Shown piece by piece: positions 1 to 11,177 of a stretch of 59,532 bases of DNA. Both the position numbers and the translations under genes were made by a program. The notes below the pieces were generated by a model. The model saw only the letters and a list, made by a program, of their open reading frames with translations. It had not been told where the DNA came from and made no database searches. Numbering within the stretch: position 1 is the stretch's first letter; each line of letters begins with the position of its first letter. Where the stretch lies: positions 1-59,532 of the forward strand of contig JAPLTE010000031.1 of assembly GCA_026398235.1 (NCBI GenBank), given 5' to 3'. The DNA is from Verrucomicrobiota bacterium (GTDB taxonomy: Bacteria > Verrucomicrobiota > Verrucomicrobiia > Chthoniobacterales > Chthoniobacteraceae).

Positions 1-1158
1 TTCCACGGCTTTGAACCGGCCCACTTCTTTGTAAGCCTCCGGCGTCGGCTCCACCACCACGAGTTCGCCATTATCCGCCAATGCGAGCAGCTTGCCGTCG
101 GCAAGGATGACATTGCCTTGCCCAAACCCGGGCTGCGACCATTTGACCGCGCCCGTGGCGATCTCCACGCATTTCATTGGCCCCTTGCCGGGCATCTTGA
201 AGCTGAACATGCCGTAGAGGTAGCCGTCCTTGCAGACCGGGGTGCTCCAATGGTTGGCCGCCTCGATGTTGCCGGGGGTTTGCCAGAGCTGGGTCGCGGT
301 GAACGCGTCCCCGTTTTTGGTGATTTTGCACGCACCGCCGCCCACGTTATAGCCGGCAGAGCAGAAAACAATGTCGCCGCTCACCACCGGGGAGGCCGCG
401 GTGGAGGTTTTATACGGGTAAGGGAATTTCCAGAGCACCTTGCCGTCCTTGACGGAGAGCGCCACGAGCCCGCTTTGGCAGAAAAAGATCACCTGCCGCT
501 CGCCTTGAATCGTGGCCACCACCGGCGTCGCGTGGGTGATGGCTTCCGTTTCCCCTTTCCAGACGAGCTGTCCGGTTTTTTTGTGGAACGCGAGCAGGGC
601 TTGATTTGCTCCGCCGCCCATTACAAATACGAGATCGCCATCCACAATGGGCGAGGCGGCACTGTTCCAGGGAATATTTTTGGCGGCATTCTCCTTGATC
701 AGATCGTGCGTCCAGAGCTCTTTTCCGTTTTGCGCGTCCAGCCCGTGCAACACCAGGTTCGGGGTCAAAACGAGCACCACGCCGTCGCTGATCGCAGGAG
801 TCGCGCGGGGGCCGTCGCCAAGTCCGCCACCGCCATACCCTTTGCCCACGGCTACATCGGCAGCCCAAAGCTCGGCTCCCGTTGCAGCATCCAAGGCCAG
901 GCAGATTTCGCGCGGCTCGTTATTCAAAACCCGCACCACTTGAGTGAACGCCTTGCCGCCGCCGATTGCAAACGAGCTGAAGCCGGTATTAATCGGCACT
1001 TTCCAGAGCACCTTTGGCGGTGCCGCGTCCCATTTCAAGTTCAGCTTTTCTGTGGAAACCCCGTCTTGATTCGGTCCGCGATAACCGGGCCAATCGGCTG
1101 CAGGCATTAAAACCGGGTTGAGGAGAAGCAGCAGAGCCAGCAAACACAGTTTTTTCAT
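1..1158 (-). CDS. PQQ-like beta-propeller repeat protein, truncated by window start
   Basis: This is the N-terminal 386 codons of a secreted protein whose 3' end lies outside the window. It starts MKKLCLLALLLLL, a clear signal peptide, and the mature part begins ADWPGYRGPNQDGV, the usual opening of PQQ-binding-like (BamB-type) propeller proteins in this group. Propeller blades are visible as recurring hydrophobic-Asp-Gly-Leu-Trp patterns such as LDAATGAELW, LDAQNGKELW and KKTGQLVWKG. These folds act as periplasmic scaffolds or quinoprotein-like enzymes. The PQQ ligands and the C-terminus cannot be judged from the visible part, so no catalytic role is assigned. The ATG at 1156-1158 fits the signal peptide. 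The gene lies about 65 bases downstream of folP on the same strand and may be cotranscribed with it. Confidence 0.85.
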   Translation of the reverse strand, partial: MKKLCLLALLLLLNPVLMPAADWPGYRGPNQDGVSTEKLNLKWDAAPPKVLWKVPINTGFSSFAIGGGKAFTQVVRVLNNEPREICLALDAATGAELWAADVAVGKGYGGGGLGDGPRATPAISDGVVLVLTPNLVLHGLDAQNGKELWTHDLIKENAAKNIPWNSAASPIVDGDLVFVMGGGANQALLAFHKKTGQLVWKGETEAITHATPVVATIQGERQVIFFCQSGLVALSVKDGKVLWKFPYPYKTSTAASPVVSGDIVFCSAGYNVGGGACKITKNGDAFTATQLWQTPGNIEAANHWSTPVCKDGYLYGMFSFKMPGKGPMKCVEIATGAVKWSQPGFGQGNVILADGKLLALADNGELVVVEPTPEAYKEVGRFKAVE

Positions 1159-1222
1159 AAGATCAATTCCAGTGGGCGGATGGCCGCAATCGTAATCCGC
1201 AGCTCAAAAGAGACAAGTCTGA

Positions 1223-2092
1223 TTATACGCATCCCAGCACCGCCCCGGCTGTTCGGATCGTCTGCACGGCGGCGCGGACGTTGTGGACCCGGAAAATCTG
1301 TGCACCCCGGCGCAAGCCGCTCACGATGCAGGCCACGGTCCCCGCGTCGCGTTCGGCGGGAGCAACGCCAAGCACTTCGCCAATGACCGGTTTGCGCGAA
1401 ACCGGCAACAAAAGAGGGCGCTCGAACCGGTGCAGCCGCTCCAACTCGCGGTAGATGCGCAAATTGTCGTCATGCAATTTGGTGAAGCCGATGCCGGGAT
1501 CGAGCACGAGGCTCTCGCGCGCTACCCCGGCGGCCTCGGCCAGCGCGATTTTTTCCTCAAAGAATGCCTCCAGGGTCGCCATCACATCCGGGTAAGTGTG
1601 GTAAGGATGCCACACCTTCGGCTCCCCCTCGTTGTGCATGAGGAGCAGGGCCGCGCCGGTTTCCGCGCAGACGCGTGCATTGGCATCGGTGGGCAGCGCA
1701 CTTAGATCGTTGAGCAGATCGCCTCCCGCGGGGAGTACCGCTTCGACGACCCCCGTGCGCCATGTGTTCACGGAAAGCAACGGCGGGAACCACTGCGCGG
1801 CATCCGAAGGCGGCGCGAAATCGGCCCCCTCCGCCCCGAACCGCTGCACAAAGGGAAGCAAATGGCTGATCTCCTCGGCCTCGCTCATGGCGGCGTGTCC
1901 CGTCCCGGCGCTCTCGCCGCCCACGTCGATGATATCCGCCCCCTCCTCCACCATCTGCCGCGCCCGCCGCAGGGCAAGATCGACATTCGCCACGGCATCG
2001 CCGGAGAACGATTCGGAGCGCAGATTCAAAATTCCCATCACCAGCGGTCGGCGCGGGAAAGAGATCGTGCGATTGCGGGCGCGGAGGTTCAT
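1223..2092 (-). CDS. folP: Dihydropteroate synthase
   Basis: Cytoplasmic folate-pathway enzyme joining 6-hydroxymethyl-dihydropterin pyrophosphate with p-aminobenzoate. At 289 aa it has normal family length. Visible signatures are VMGILNLRSESFSG near residue 18 (family MGI.N.TPDSFSDG), GADIIDVGGESAGTG near 52, NDLSAL near 130, LVLDPGIGFTK near 197, the SRK motif near 232 that binds substrate, and FRVHNVRA near the C-terminus. The usual SVDT segment reads SVNT and the first loop reads SES instead of PDS, so the loops are somewhat divergent. The ATG at 2090-2092 sits 8 bases after the restored stop of the preceding phosphatase gene, which suggests coupled translation. The gene symbol rests on the family motifs; the assignment is secure. 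Confidence 0.93.
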   Translation of the reverse strand: MNLRARNRTISFPRRPLVMGILNLRSESFSGDAVANVDLALRRARQMVEEGADIIDVGGESAGTGHAAMSEAEEISHLLPFVQRFGAEGADFAPPSDAAQWFPPLLSVNTWRTGVVEAVLPAGGDLLNDLSALPTDANARVCAETGAALLLMHNEGEPKVWHPYHTYPDVMATLEAFFEEKIALAEAAGVARESLVLDPGIGFTKLHDDNLRIYRELERLHRFERPLLLPVSRKPVIGEVLGVAPAERDAGTVACIVSGLRRGAQIFRVHNVRAAVQTIRTAGAVLGCV

Positions 2093-2100
2093 GAATCGGC

Positions 2101-2876
2101 TTAAAACTGCACCAGCCGCCGTTTTCTGCCTTCAAACCGCACCCGGCGCCGACTTCCTCCGGCGCGTGGGCGTCGGAGTTGATGAGGAGCGCGGCTCCCG
2201 CCTCTTGGGCCAGCTTCAAAAATTCCGGGGCCGGGTAGCATTCGCCCGCCGGTTTGCGCAATCCCGCGGTATTGATTTCAAAGGCGGTGTCGGTTTCCGC
2301 GAGGGCCGCGATCACCGGTTCGTAAAAGCGGCGCAAATCCCCTTCGGGCCGGTGACCGAATTTTTTGGGCAGGTCGGGATGGGCCACAAAATCGAAAAGC
2401 CGACTCCTGATGCATTTTTCGTACACATCAAAATAAAGCTGCCAGATTTCCGCAATCGGCTGCGTTTTGAACCGCGAGAGATGCGCCGGGTTGTCCACGT
2501 CCCAGCCGGGAGCCAGGTAATGGACGCTTCCAATGAGAAAATCCCAGTCGGCCATCGCGGCAAGCTCTTCGATCCACCCCTCATGGCCGGGGATGTAATC
2601 GACCTCCAGGCCGAGCCGGATCGGGAGTTGCGGGAACGCGGCGCGCGCCTCATGCACGGCCTCGAAATAGCGGGGCAGATCGGCCAGCGCCATGCGCCAG
2701 TCGTCGAACGGCTCCAGTTTTGCGGGCATCGGGCTGTGGTCGGCAAAGCCGAGTTCCGCCAGGCCGCGCTCCACCGCCACGCGCGCGTAGTCGCGCGGCC
2801 ACCCTTCGGCATGATGACAGAGCGGGGTGTGGGTGTGGTAATCGGTCAATCCGTGAAAGACAGGACTGGAAGGCAT
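2101..2876 (-). CDS. Histidinol-phosphatase, PHP family, with a frameshift near its 3' end
   Basis: PHP-domain phosphoesterase of the HisK/HisJ type, expected to convert histidinol phosphate to histidinol. All the metal-binding motifs are present in order: DYHTHTPLCHH, FADHSPM, GLEVDY, GSVHYL, FVAHPDL and NSDAHAPEEVG. After EEVGAG (near 2142) the reading frame leaves the family pattern. As written it runs on to a stop at 1557, antisense-free but overlapping folP in another frame. In a different frame the sequence reads RFEGRKRRLVQF and stops at 2101-2103, which matches the usual C-terminus of this family and lies 8 bases before folP. About 16-18 residues between the two pieces are missing. 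The start is taken at the ATG 2874-2876 (MPSSPVFHG); an upstream GTG at 2924 is possible. The active site is intact, so the product may still work. Confidence 0.8.
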
Positions 2877-2949
2877 AACCCATGGATAACCTGAAACGGG
2901 CTGCGATGCAGCGAAATTATACACAGGTCATCCAGTGGCGGACGCCGTT

Positions 2950-3025
2950 CATCGCGCCCGGAGGTCGCGATCCACCAAGAGCAGTGGCGGTTAGGTGGAT
3001 CGACCGCTCCGCGGGCGATTCCGGG
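2950..3025. repeat. Family 1 palindromic intergenic repeat, copy A (inverted relative to B and C)
   Basis: About 76 bases that read, on the minus strand, GGAATCGCCCGCGGAGCGG then TCGATCCACC, a variable middle, GGTGGATCGCGACC and TCCGGGCGCGATG. The two halves are imperfect inverted repeats meeting at GATCCACC/GGTGGATC, so the RNA or single strand could fold into a hairpin. Near-identical copies lie at 14327-14395 and 31001-31073. The copy sits between two minus-strand genes and has no evident coding function. Confidence 0.85.
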
Positions 3026-3060
3026 AGGGCGTTTGGAAATCCCTAAGCGCAACTTAGCCT

Positions 3061-3666
3061 TTAGGTCGGCTTGACGAAAATCCCCAGCAGCGGCCGCTTG
3101 GAGGGAGTGCGGGATTCGAAATCGCTCACGAACCCGTCTTTGGTGCGAATCTCCACGTGTCCGGCCCCGCGTCCGCCATACACCAGCACCGAGCCGATGG
3201 GGGCTTTAAACGGATCATTGATGGAGAGTTTGCGGAAGCCGTGTCTTTTGATCAACTCATCCCCGGCTTGTTTGGCGAGGGAGGTTTGCGGATACGTATC
3301 GACGACATTCGCTTCCAAAAGCGCTTGCTTCACATAGCGCCAGCAACTCCGAATGGAATGGTGGCGGGCGCGTTCTTCGGCGATCTGCGCCGCGTGGATC
3401 ATCCGCGTATCGTAGCGGACGCCGTCGGCTTTCGGTCCAAACCAGCTCGTCAGCCACGAGTTGAGTTTCTCCGCCGAGCCTTTGTCGTAGAGAGAAGGAG
3501 CCGGGTCGCCCTGGGGAATCACCTCCACGGCAGGCTTGGAGAGCTTGGCTGCGGCTGCATCGGTTGCCTCTTGCGAATGGGTGCGCTTTTTATGCGTAGT
3601 TGTGGCTGCCTGCGTGGTCAGCGGCAGGAGCAAAAACAGCAATAAAATGGCGCGTCGGGAGATCAT
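3061..3666 (-). CDS. Secreted CHAP/NlpC-like hydrolase candidate
   Basis: A 201 aa exported protein starting MISRRAILLLFLLLPLTTQA, a good signal peptide with a cleavage site after QA. A low-complexity Ala/Lys/Thr stretch follows, then a globular C-terminal half. That half shows an invariant-looking Cys in SCWRYVKQAL (about residue 108), a PIGSVLVYGG segment and a His in GHVEIRT (about 170), followed by an Asp in SDFES. This Cys, then GD/S-V-x-V, then GHVEI order is the layout of CHAP and NlpC/P60 amidases that cut peptidoglycan peptides, so a periplasmic cell-wall hydrolase is the best guess by inference. An upstream start at 3711 would hide the signal peptide, so the ATG at 3664-3666 is preferred. 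A repeat copy and a short gap separate it from the phosphatase gene. Confidence 0.6.
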   Translation of the reverse strand: MISRRAILLLFLLLPLTTQAATTTHKKRTHSQEATDAAAAKLSKPAVEVIPQGDPAPSLYDKGSAEKLNSWLTSWFGPKADGVRYDTRMIHAAQIAEERARHHSIRSCWRYVKQALLEANVVDTYPQTSLAKQAGDELIKRHGFRKLSINDPFKAPIGSVLVYGGRGAGHVEIRTKDGFVSDFESRTPSKRPLLGIFVKPT

Positions 3667-3800
3667 CAAACGGAAACAAAGGATCAAAGCGTGATCCCCG
3701 CCGCCCGTCAACTGGTAATTGCCCCAAACCCTGAGAACCCCCTGCGTAAAAACCCCGAGAAAAGGCCGCTTCGTCCGGCTGAAGGGCTCTAAGAAGCTGT

Positions 3801-4835
3801 CTAGAACACCAGGGGCGTCCCTTCGGTCATCACGGCGACGCGGTCCTCGATTCCGAGCTTTTTCGCGGCGGCAAGCAGCCGTTGGAGCGGCTCCTCGGGC
3901 GGTTCGTAGCTGAGCCGGAAGGAGCCGTAGTGCATCGGCACCATCCGTTGCGCCCCCAGGTCCAGAAACGCCTGCAATGCTTCCTCCGGGTTCATGTGCA
4001 CCTCCCGGCCGCTCGGCGGGTCGTATGCGCCGATCGGCAGCAGGGCGATGTCGATTTTAAACCGTTTTCCGATCTCCTTAAACCCGTCGAAAAAGGCCGT
4101 GTCGCCGCAGTGATAGATCGTCCGGCCCCCCAGTTCGACGATGTAGCCGCCGAAACCGCGATGCGAATCGTGCAAAAAGCGCGCCCCCCAATGGTGGCAC
4201 GGCGTGAGAGTAATCCGCGCCTCCCCGTGCTCGAAGCTCTTCCAGTAGTCCAGCTCGTGGATGCTCTGGAACCCGAGCCCGCGCACCAGACTCCCCACTT
4301 CAAACGGGACGATGATCGGCTGGCCCTCGGCCACGCGCCGCAACGTGCGCCGGTCGAGGTGATCGAAATGGGCGTGCGTAACCAACACCAGGTCGATCGT
4401 GGGCAGGTCGTGGATTTCCATCCCGGGATGCCGGATGCGTTTGATGACTTTGAGCCATTTGGCCCAGTTCGGGTCCACCAGCAGGTTGGCCTTGGGTGTT
4501 TGGACCAAAAACGAGGCGTGGCCGATCCAGGTAAGGCCGATTTCCTGCGGCTTGAGCTTGGGAAGCTTCGGCGCGGTCTTTCTGCCGGAGCGGGGGGTAA
4601 AGAGCGAAGGGATCAGCACCTTGGTGAGAAAATTGCGCTTGTGCCAGCCGTCCCCCGGCTTGAGCCCCACCTTTTTGGCCCCCCCCGTAGAGAGTTTCCT
4701 CGGTTCTTTTCGGGCGGTTTTTTTGGGAACGCTTTTGGCAGCGGAGCGGGATTTGATAGAAGGGGTGTCCACGAGAAAGAGGGAGTGTAGCGCGAAATCA
4801 GCGGGAAGCAAAAGATTCGGACAGGGCAAGCGCAT
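3801..4835 (-). CDS. MBL-fold metallo-hydrolase, NAPE-PLD/UlaG-like
   Basis: A 344 aa metallo-beta-lactamase-fold hydrolase. The zinc motif THAHFDHLD is at residues 153-161, with further ligands in CHHWGARF and in the Asp of CGDTAFFDGF; PMHYGSFRL near the C-terminus supplies the last His. The overall plan (WIGHASFLVQT strand, then LLVDP, then the zinc motif) is that of the N-acyl-phosphatidylethanolamine phospholipase D-like and UlaG-like group, whose bacterial members mostly lack known substrates. The first 60 residues are rich in Lys and Ser and precede the fold; the true start may be internal. It is divergent from the ketoacyl synthase gene across a repeat-filled gap. Hydrolase activity is well supported, the substrate unknown. 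Confidence 0.85.
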   Translation of the reverse strand: MRLPCPNLLLPADFALHSLFLVDTPSIKSRSAAKSVPKKTARKEPRKLSTGGAKKVGLKPGDGWHKRNFLTKVLIPSLFTPRSGRKTAPKLPKLKPQEIGLTWIGHASFLVQTPKANLLVDPNWAKWLKVIKRIRHPGMEIHDLPTIDLVLVTHAHFDHLDRRTLRRVAEGQPIIVPFEVGSLVRGLGFQSIHELDYWKSFEHGEARITLTPCHHWGARFLHDSHRGFGGYIVELGGRTIYHCGDTAFFDGFKEIGKRFKIDIALLPIGAYDPPSGREVHMNPEEALQAFLDLGAQRMVPMHYGSFRLSYEPPEEPLQRLLAAAKKLGIEDRVAVMTEGTPLVF

Positions 4836-4877
4836 CTAAAGACCAGGTCAAGCGCTTCTAAATAAAGGAAACAGAGC

Positions 4878-5134
4878 ATCTGGAACTCAGGAACTCAAGA
4901 AACCGCAGTTCCCCGAGGAGCTGGAAGGGCGGGGGGGAATTCGATGGATCGCAGCGTCCAGCATTTGCCAAAGCGGAGGTGGGGTGGACAGCAATCCTAT
5001 CCGCCGCCCCGCCGTGGCGCATGCAATGGGACGCGTTCCGGTGGCTTGCGCCACCGGCTCATTTCCCGCGGCCCTCCGGGCCTCGAAATCTGCGGAGGAG
5101 TTTTGTTTTTTTTCTGAGTGCGTGAGTTCCAGAT
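4878..5134. repeat. Composite inverted element a (GGAACTCA arms enclosing family 2 repeat)
   Basis: The 378-base gap between the divergent hydrolase and synthase genes. The left arm at 4878-4902 reads ATCTGGAACTCAGGAACTCA; the right arm at 5111-5134 is its imperfect reverse complement ending TGAGTTCCAGAT. Each arm contains two imperfect copies of the octamer GGAACTCA. Between them lies a family 2 hairpin at 5038-5087. The same arms, with a different interior, occur at 40172-40299. No coding sequence was found here. Confidence 0.75.
5038..5087. repeat. Family 2 hairpin repeat, copy 1
   Basis: Contains the near-perfect hairpin CCGGTGGC TTGC GCCACCGG followed by CTCATTTCCCGCGGCCCTCC and GGGCCTCGAA. 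The reverse complement recurs at 33372-33418 with only a few differences. The hairpin closes on a four-base loop. No T-run follows, so it is not an obvious rho-independent terminator. Confidence 0.8.
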
Positions 5135-5213
5135 AAATTTGATGCTCTGGATGAGCAGCACGATCGACTTGCCCCACCGGAAAATTCCCGCCACAGTAGG
5201 GGCTTTGCCTTCC

Positions 5214-6458
5214 ATGAAACTTCGGCGCGTTGTGATTACCGGTCTTGGCCCGATCACTTGCTGCGGCACGGGACGCGACGCCTTCTGGCGCTCCATCCGC
5301 GCCGGAGTGAGTGGGATCGGTCCCGTCACGCAGTTTGACGCCCTCCTCTTCCACGCCCGTTGCGCCGGGGAGGTGCGCGATTGGGACCCGGCTTCGGTCT
5401 TTCCTCCCCACCGGCTCAAGCGCCTGGACCGTTGCTCCCAATTCGCCGTCGCCTCCGCCCTTTTGGCGCTCGAAGACGCCCGTTTCCCGTGGTCGCGGGA
5501 GCGACCCCAAGCGCGCGTCGGCGTCTCGTTCGGCTCGGCGCTGGGAGGGATCGCGCAGGCGGAATATGAGCATACCCGGTTTTTGAAAAAGGGAATGCGC
5601 GGGGTAAATCCGGCGCTGGCTCTGGAGATTTTTGGCGGGGCCACCCATGCGAACATCGCCATCGAGTGTGGGTTCCGGGGGCCGGGCACGACCAATGCCA
5701 ACTCGTGCGCCAGCGGCGTCGTCGCGGTGGGTGAAGCATTGCGCTACATCCGCGAAGGCCGCGCCGATGTGATGCTCGCGGGCGGTTCCGAAGCCCCCCT
5801 TTCGCCGCTCACCTTTGGCGCGTTTGACACCATCAAGACCCTGAGCCGCTGGCAGGGGGAGCCGCGCCTGGCTTACCGGCCTTTCGACCTGCACCGGGAC
5901 GGCTTTGTCATGGGCGAAGGGGCGGCCAGCCTCGTCCTTGAAGAATACGGCCATGCGGTTCGGCGCGGCGCGCACATTTACGCGGAGGTGTGCGGCTACG
6001 GGCTCAACAACGAGGCGTTTCACATGACCACGCCGCTCCCTTCGGGCGAATGCGTCACCGCCTGCATGCGCGAGGCGCTTGCCGATGCCGGGGTGCAGCC
6101 GGAGGAGATCGAATACATCAACGCCCACGCCAGCTCCACCCAGCTCAATGACGCCAACGAGACCGCCTGCATCAAAGAGGTTTTCGGCACACACGCCCGC
6201 CGCTTGGCCGTCAGCGGAACGAAACCGTTCACAGCGCATCCGCTCGGGGCCACCGGGGCCATTGAAACCGCCCTCTGCGCACTGGCGCTGGAGGAAGGCT
6301 ACATCCCGCCCACGCTGCATTACCAGATCCCCGATCCCGCCTGCGATCTCGACATCGTGCCCAATGAAGGCCGCCATCAGCCGCTGCGGGCCGCGCTGAA
6401 TAACGCGTTTGGGTTCGGCGGCATCAACGCGAGCGTGGTGCTGCGGCGGGTCATTTAG
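5214..6458 (+). CDS. fabF: Beta-ketoacyl-ACP synthase II-type
   Basis: Condensing enzyme of fatty acid synthesis, 414 aa, family length. It starts MKLRRVVITGLGPITCCGTG, the standard KAS II opening; the ATG at 5214 is preferred to upstream starts because they add 32 residues with no family match. The active-site Cys165 is in NSCASG, the two catalytic His are in NAHASST (His305) and AHPLGATG (His342), and the C-terminus has NNAFGFGGINASVVL. The family usually has NAHGTST and GHTLGAAG, so the His loops are slightly divergent, as in some secondary FabF paralogues. The triad Cys-His-His is intact, so activity is expected. The gene stands alone; its neighbours are unrelated, which leaves a specialised role possible. 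Confidence 0.88.
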   Translation: MKLRRVVITGLGPITCCGTGRDAFWRSIRAGVSGIGPVTQFDALLFHARCAGEVRDWDPASVFPPHRLKRLDRCSQFAVASALLALEDARFPWSRERPQARVGVSFGSALGGIAQAEYEHTRFLKKGMRGVNPALALEIFGGATHANIAIECGFRGPGTTNANSCASGVVAVGEALRYIREGRADVMLAGGSEAPLSPLTFGAFDTIKTLSRWQGEPRLAYRPFDLHRDGFVMGEGAASLVLEEYGHAVRRGAHIYAEVCGYGLNNEAFHMTTPLPSGECVTACMREALADAGVQPEEIEYINAHASSTQLNDANETACIKEVFGTHARRLAVSGTKPFTAHPLGATGAIETALCALALEEGYIPPTLHYQIPDPACDLDIVPNEGRHQPLRAALNNAFGFGGINASVVLRRVI

Positions 6459-6787
6459 TTTCACGCAAAAAATCTGACGATCTGCAACCGACGCGCACCG
6501 CCTTGGCCAACCCCAAAACCTGCTGCAATGCACCCCGCTCCCAATTTTTAGACAGCTTCTTGGAACGCGGAGGCGGAGCCCCGGATAACCATGTACTATT
6601 AGCAAATCTTCAATTTCCTGTTTACGGGATTGCTGATCTGTGAGAACCTCCGCCCCTTTCCGGTGTTTTTCCTTCTCGGCGTGGTGTCCTGCATGCGCGA
6701 CGGGCGGGTATGGAAATACCGGGTAACCTAGCACCCGCTTTTCATCTCCGGCTTTAAAATACCGGAGTCAACCCAACCAGAGATATT
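6459..6787. other. Intergenic region between fabF and ppdK
   Basis: A 329-base gap with no convincing gene. It includes AGACAGCTTCTT near 6549-6560, the reverse complement of AAGAAGCTGTCT at 3791-3802, and a small hairpin CTCCGG-N11-CCGGAG at 6745-6767 shortly upstream of the ppdK start. The ppdK promoter presumably lies here but no clear -35/-10 pair stands out. Confidence 0.5.
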
Positions 6788-9685
<2,898 letters not shown>

Positions 9686-9712
9686 GCGCAAAGCACTGAT
9701 TCCCATCAGAGG

Positions 9713-9745
9713 AAGGGCCGTTCGGAGCAATCCGGACGGCCCTTT
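9713..9745 (+). terminator. Rho-independent terminator after ppdK
   Basis: Inverted repeat AAGGGCCGTTCGGA, a four-base loop, then TCCGGACGGCCCTTT, running into TCGTTTTGT. It lies 28 bases past the ppdK stop. The stem is long and GC-rich with a single mismatch and has the T-rich tail of an intrinsic terminator. Confidence 0.85.
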
Positions 9746-9907
9746 CGTTTTGTGGGGAACGGAAATTTTCACACAGAGACACAGAGAACACGGAGGAAGA
9801 GATCGTCAGCCAATAGGCTTGTCTTCCCGAGCGGGCAGACCGGCGCGGCAATCGTAGGCGGGCCGATTCGGGGCAACCACTGAACGGTTTTCCGCCGATG
9901 CCCCGGC

Positions 9908-10615
9908 ATGAAACAATGGGTTGTGGGTTGGATATTGCTGTGCTGCCCGCTCGTGTGGGCCGATCTGGTGGTGGTGCAAAAAGTCGAGGAGAGCGGGCCG
10001 GGCAAACAGACCGGGGTGATCACCCTCAAGACGAAGGGAGACAAAATCCGCGTCGATCTTTCCCCGGAGATCAGCCTCCTCATGGACACCACCTCGGGTG
10101 AGACGATCACGCTCCAACACGGTCAGAAAACCTACCTTTCCGTCAGCAGCGACGCCGCCCGGCAACTTGCCCGGAAAATGGAACGCCAGCGCGAAAGCCA
10201 AGAGCGGGAGGGGATCGTGCCTGCACCGGTCCGGCTTGAGCCGACTGGCAAGCGGGAGAACATCGCGGGCCAGGCAACGCAAATTTACACGGCCCAGAGC
10301 GGGGCGGTGAAGATGAAATATTGGATTGCGCAAAACAGCCCCGATACCGGGAAATTCCTCGACCTGCTCGCCCTTCTGAGAAAAGCCCCGATGGTCCAAC
10401 TCGCAGGCGGCCTCGCCTCGCTGGCTCCCGATTTCAAACTCCCCGGCATCCCGCTCAAAACCGAGATGAGCTTGCCGGACGGCCGCAAGATCACCACCAC
10501 GATTGTTTCCATCCAAGAAGAGCCGCTGGAGAATCTCGACTTTACAGTTCCCCCGGGTTATCGTTCGCTTCCAAAGCCAAAATTTGGCGCCGACCCACCC
10601 CTGAAATCCCCATGA
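9908..10615 (+). CDS. Secreted DUF4412-like protein
   Basis: A 235 aa protein with signal peptide MKQWVVGWILLCCPLVWA. The mature part has alternating beta strands (GVITLKTKGDKIRVDL, TLQHGQKTYLSV, RENIAGQATQIYTA, KMKYWIAQ) of the kind seen in DUF4412/LolA-like outer-membrane-associated proteins, where GDKIRVD, the IAG segment and YWIA recur. It probably sits in the periplasm; no enzyme motif is visible. It overlaps the following response regulator gene by four bases (ATGA), so the two are translationally coupled and likely act in the same process. An ACACAGAGACACAGAG tandem lies upstream at about 9772-9788. Family assignment is from pattern recall, moderately sure. Confidence 0.65.
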   Translation: MKQWVVGWILLCCPLVWADLVVVQKVEESGPGKQTGVITLKTKGDKIRVDLSPEISLLMDTTSGETITLQHGQKTYLSVSSDAARQLARKMERQRESQEREGIVPAPVRLEPTGKRENIAGQATQIYTAQSGAVKMKYWIAQNSPDTGKFLDLLALLRKAPMVQLAGGLASLAPDFKLPGIPLKTEMSLPDGRKITTTIVSIQEEPLENLDFTVPPGYRSLPKPKFGADPPLKSP

Positions 10616-11166
10616 AAATTATCGTTGCCGAGGACGATCCCCTCTCGCAAGAGATTGTCGTCAAAATCCTTAAAAACCTGGGCCATGATGTGCGCGCTTT
10701 CCCATGCGGAGCCCAAGCCTGGACTTCATTCCAGGAGGAATGGGCCGATGTGATCTTTAGTGATTGGGTCATGCCGGGGATGGATGGCTTGCAGTTCTGC
10801 CGCAAGATCCGCCAGTCGGAATCGAAGAACTACGTCTATTTTATTTTGGTCACCGGGGGGCGCACCAGCGATACCGACCACGACGCCGCCGTGCGCGCCG
10901 GAGTGGACGACTTTTTGATCAAACCAGTCAACCCGGATGAAATTTGGCGGCGGCTTTTTGTCGCCAAGCGCATCTTGGAATTCACCCGCCACATCCGACA
11001 GATGAAGGCGCTGCTGCCCGCCTGCATGTATTGCAAAAAAATGCGCGACGACAGCGATTACTGGGAAAATTTTGAGGCGTTCATCCAGGAGCAGCCCACG
11101 GAAGATTCCGCGGCTTTTGTCTGCCCGGATTGCCAGCATTCCAAAGAGGCCGGGGCGCACCATTGA
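10612..11166 (+). CDS. Response regulator with C-terminal four-Cys module
   Basis: A 184 aa protein with a CheY-like receiver at residues 1-120: acidic pair EDD at 7-9, phospho-acceptor Asp51 in FSDWVMPG, Thr81 and Lys104 in FLIKPV. A short linker leads to PACMYCKKMRDDSDYW and FVCPDC, giving Cys138, Cys141, Cys171 and Cys174. This Cx2C-KKxRDD-x-YW ... CPxC pattern is a recurrent C-terminal module of bacterial sensor and receiver proteins with no known function to my knowledge; the spacing suggests a metal site. There is no DNA-binding domain, so output is probably by protein contact. Starts at ATG 10612 inside the stop of the upstream gene. The partial gene at the window end carries the same module. 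Confidence 0.85.
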   Translation: MKIIVAEDDPLSQEIVVKILKNLGHDVRAFPCGAQAWTSFQEEWADVIFSDWVMPGMDGLQFCRKIRQSESKNYVYFILVTGGRTSDTDHDAAVRAGVDDFLIKPVNPDEIWRRLFVAKRILEFTRHIRQMKALLPACMYCKKMRDDSDYWENFEAFIQEQPTEDSAAFVCPDCQHSKEAGAHH

Positions 11167-11177
11167 CCCGCTCCGCG

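Noticed and set aside
4887-6734. 615-codon open frame on the minus strand
   Set aside because: Antisense to fabF, whose protein has every family motif; the frame is an effect of high GC at codon position 3 and its protein has no recognisable pattern.
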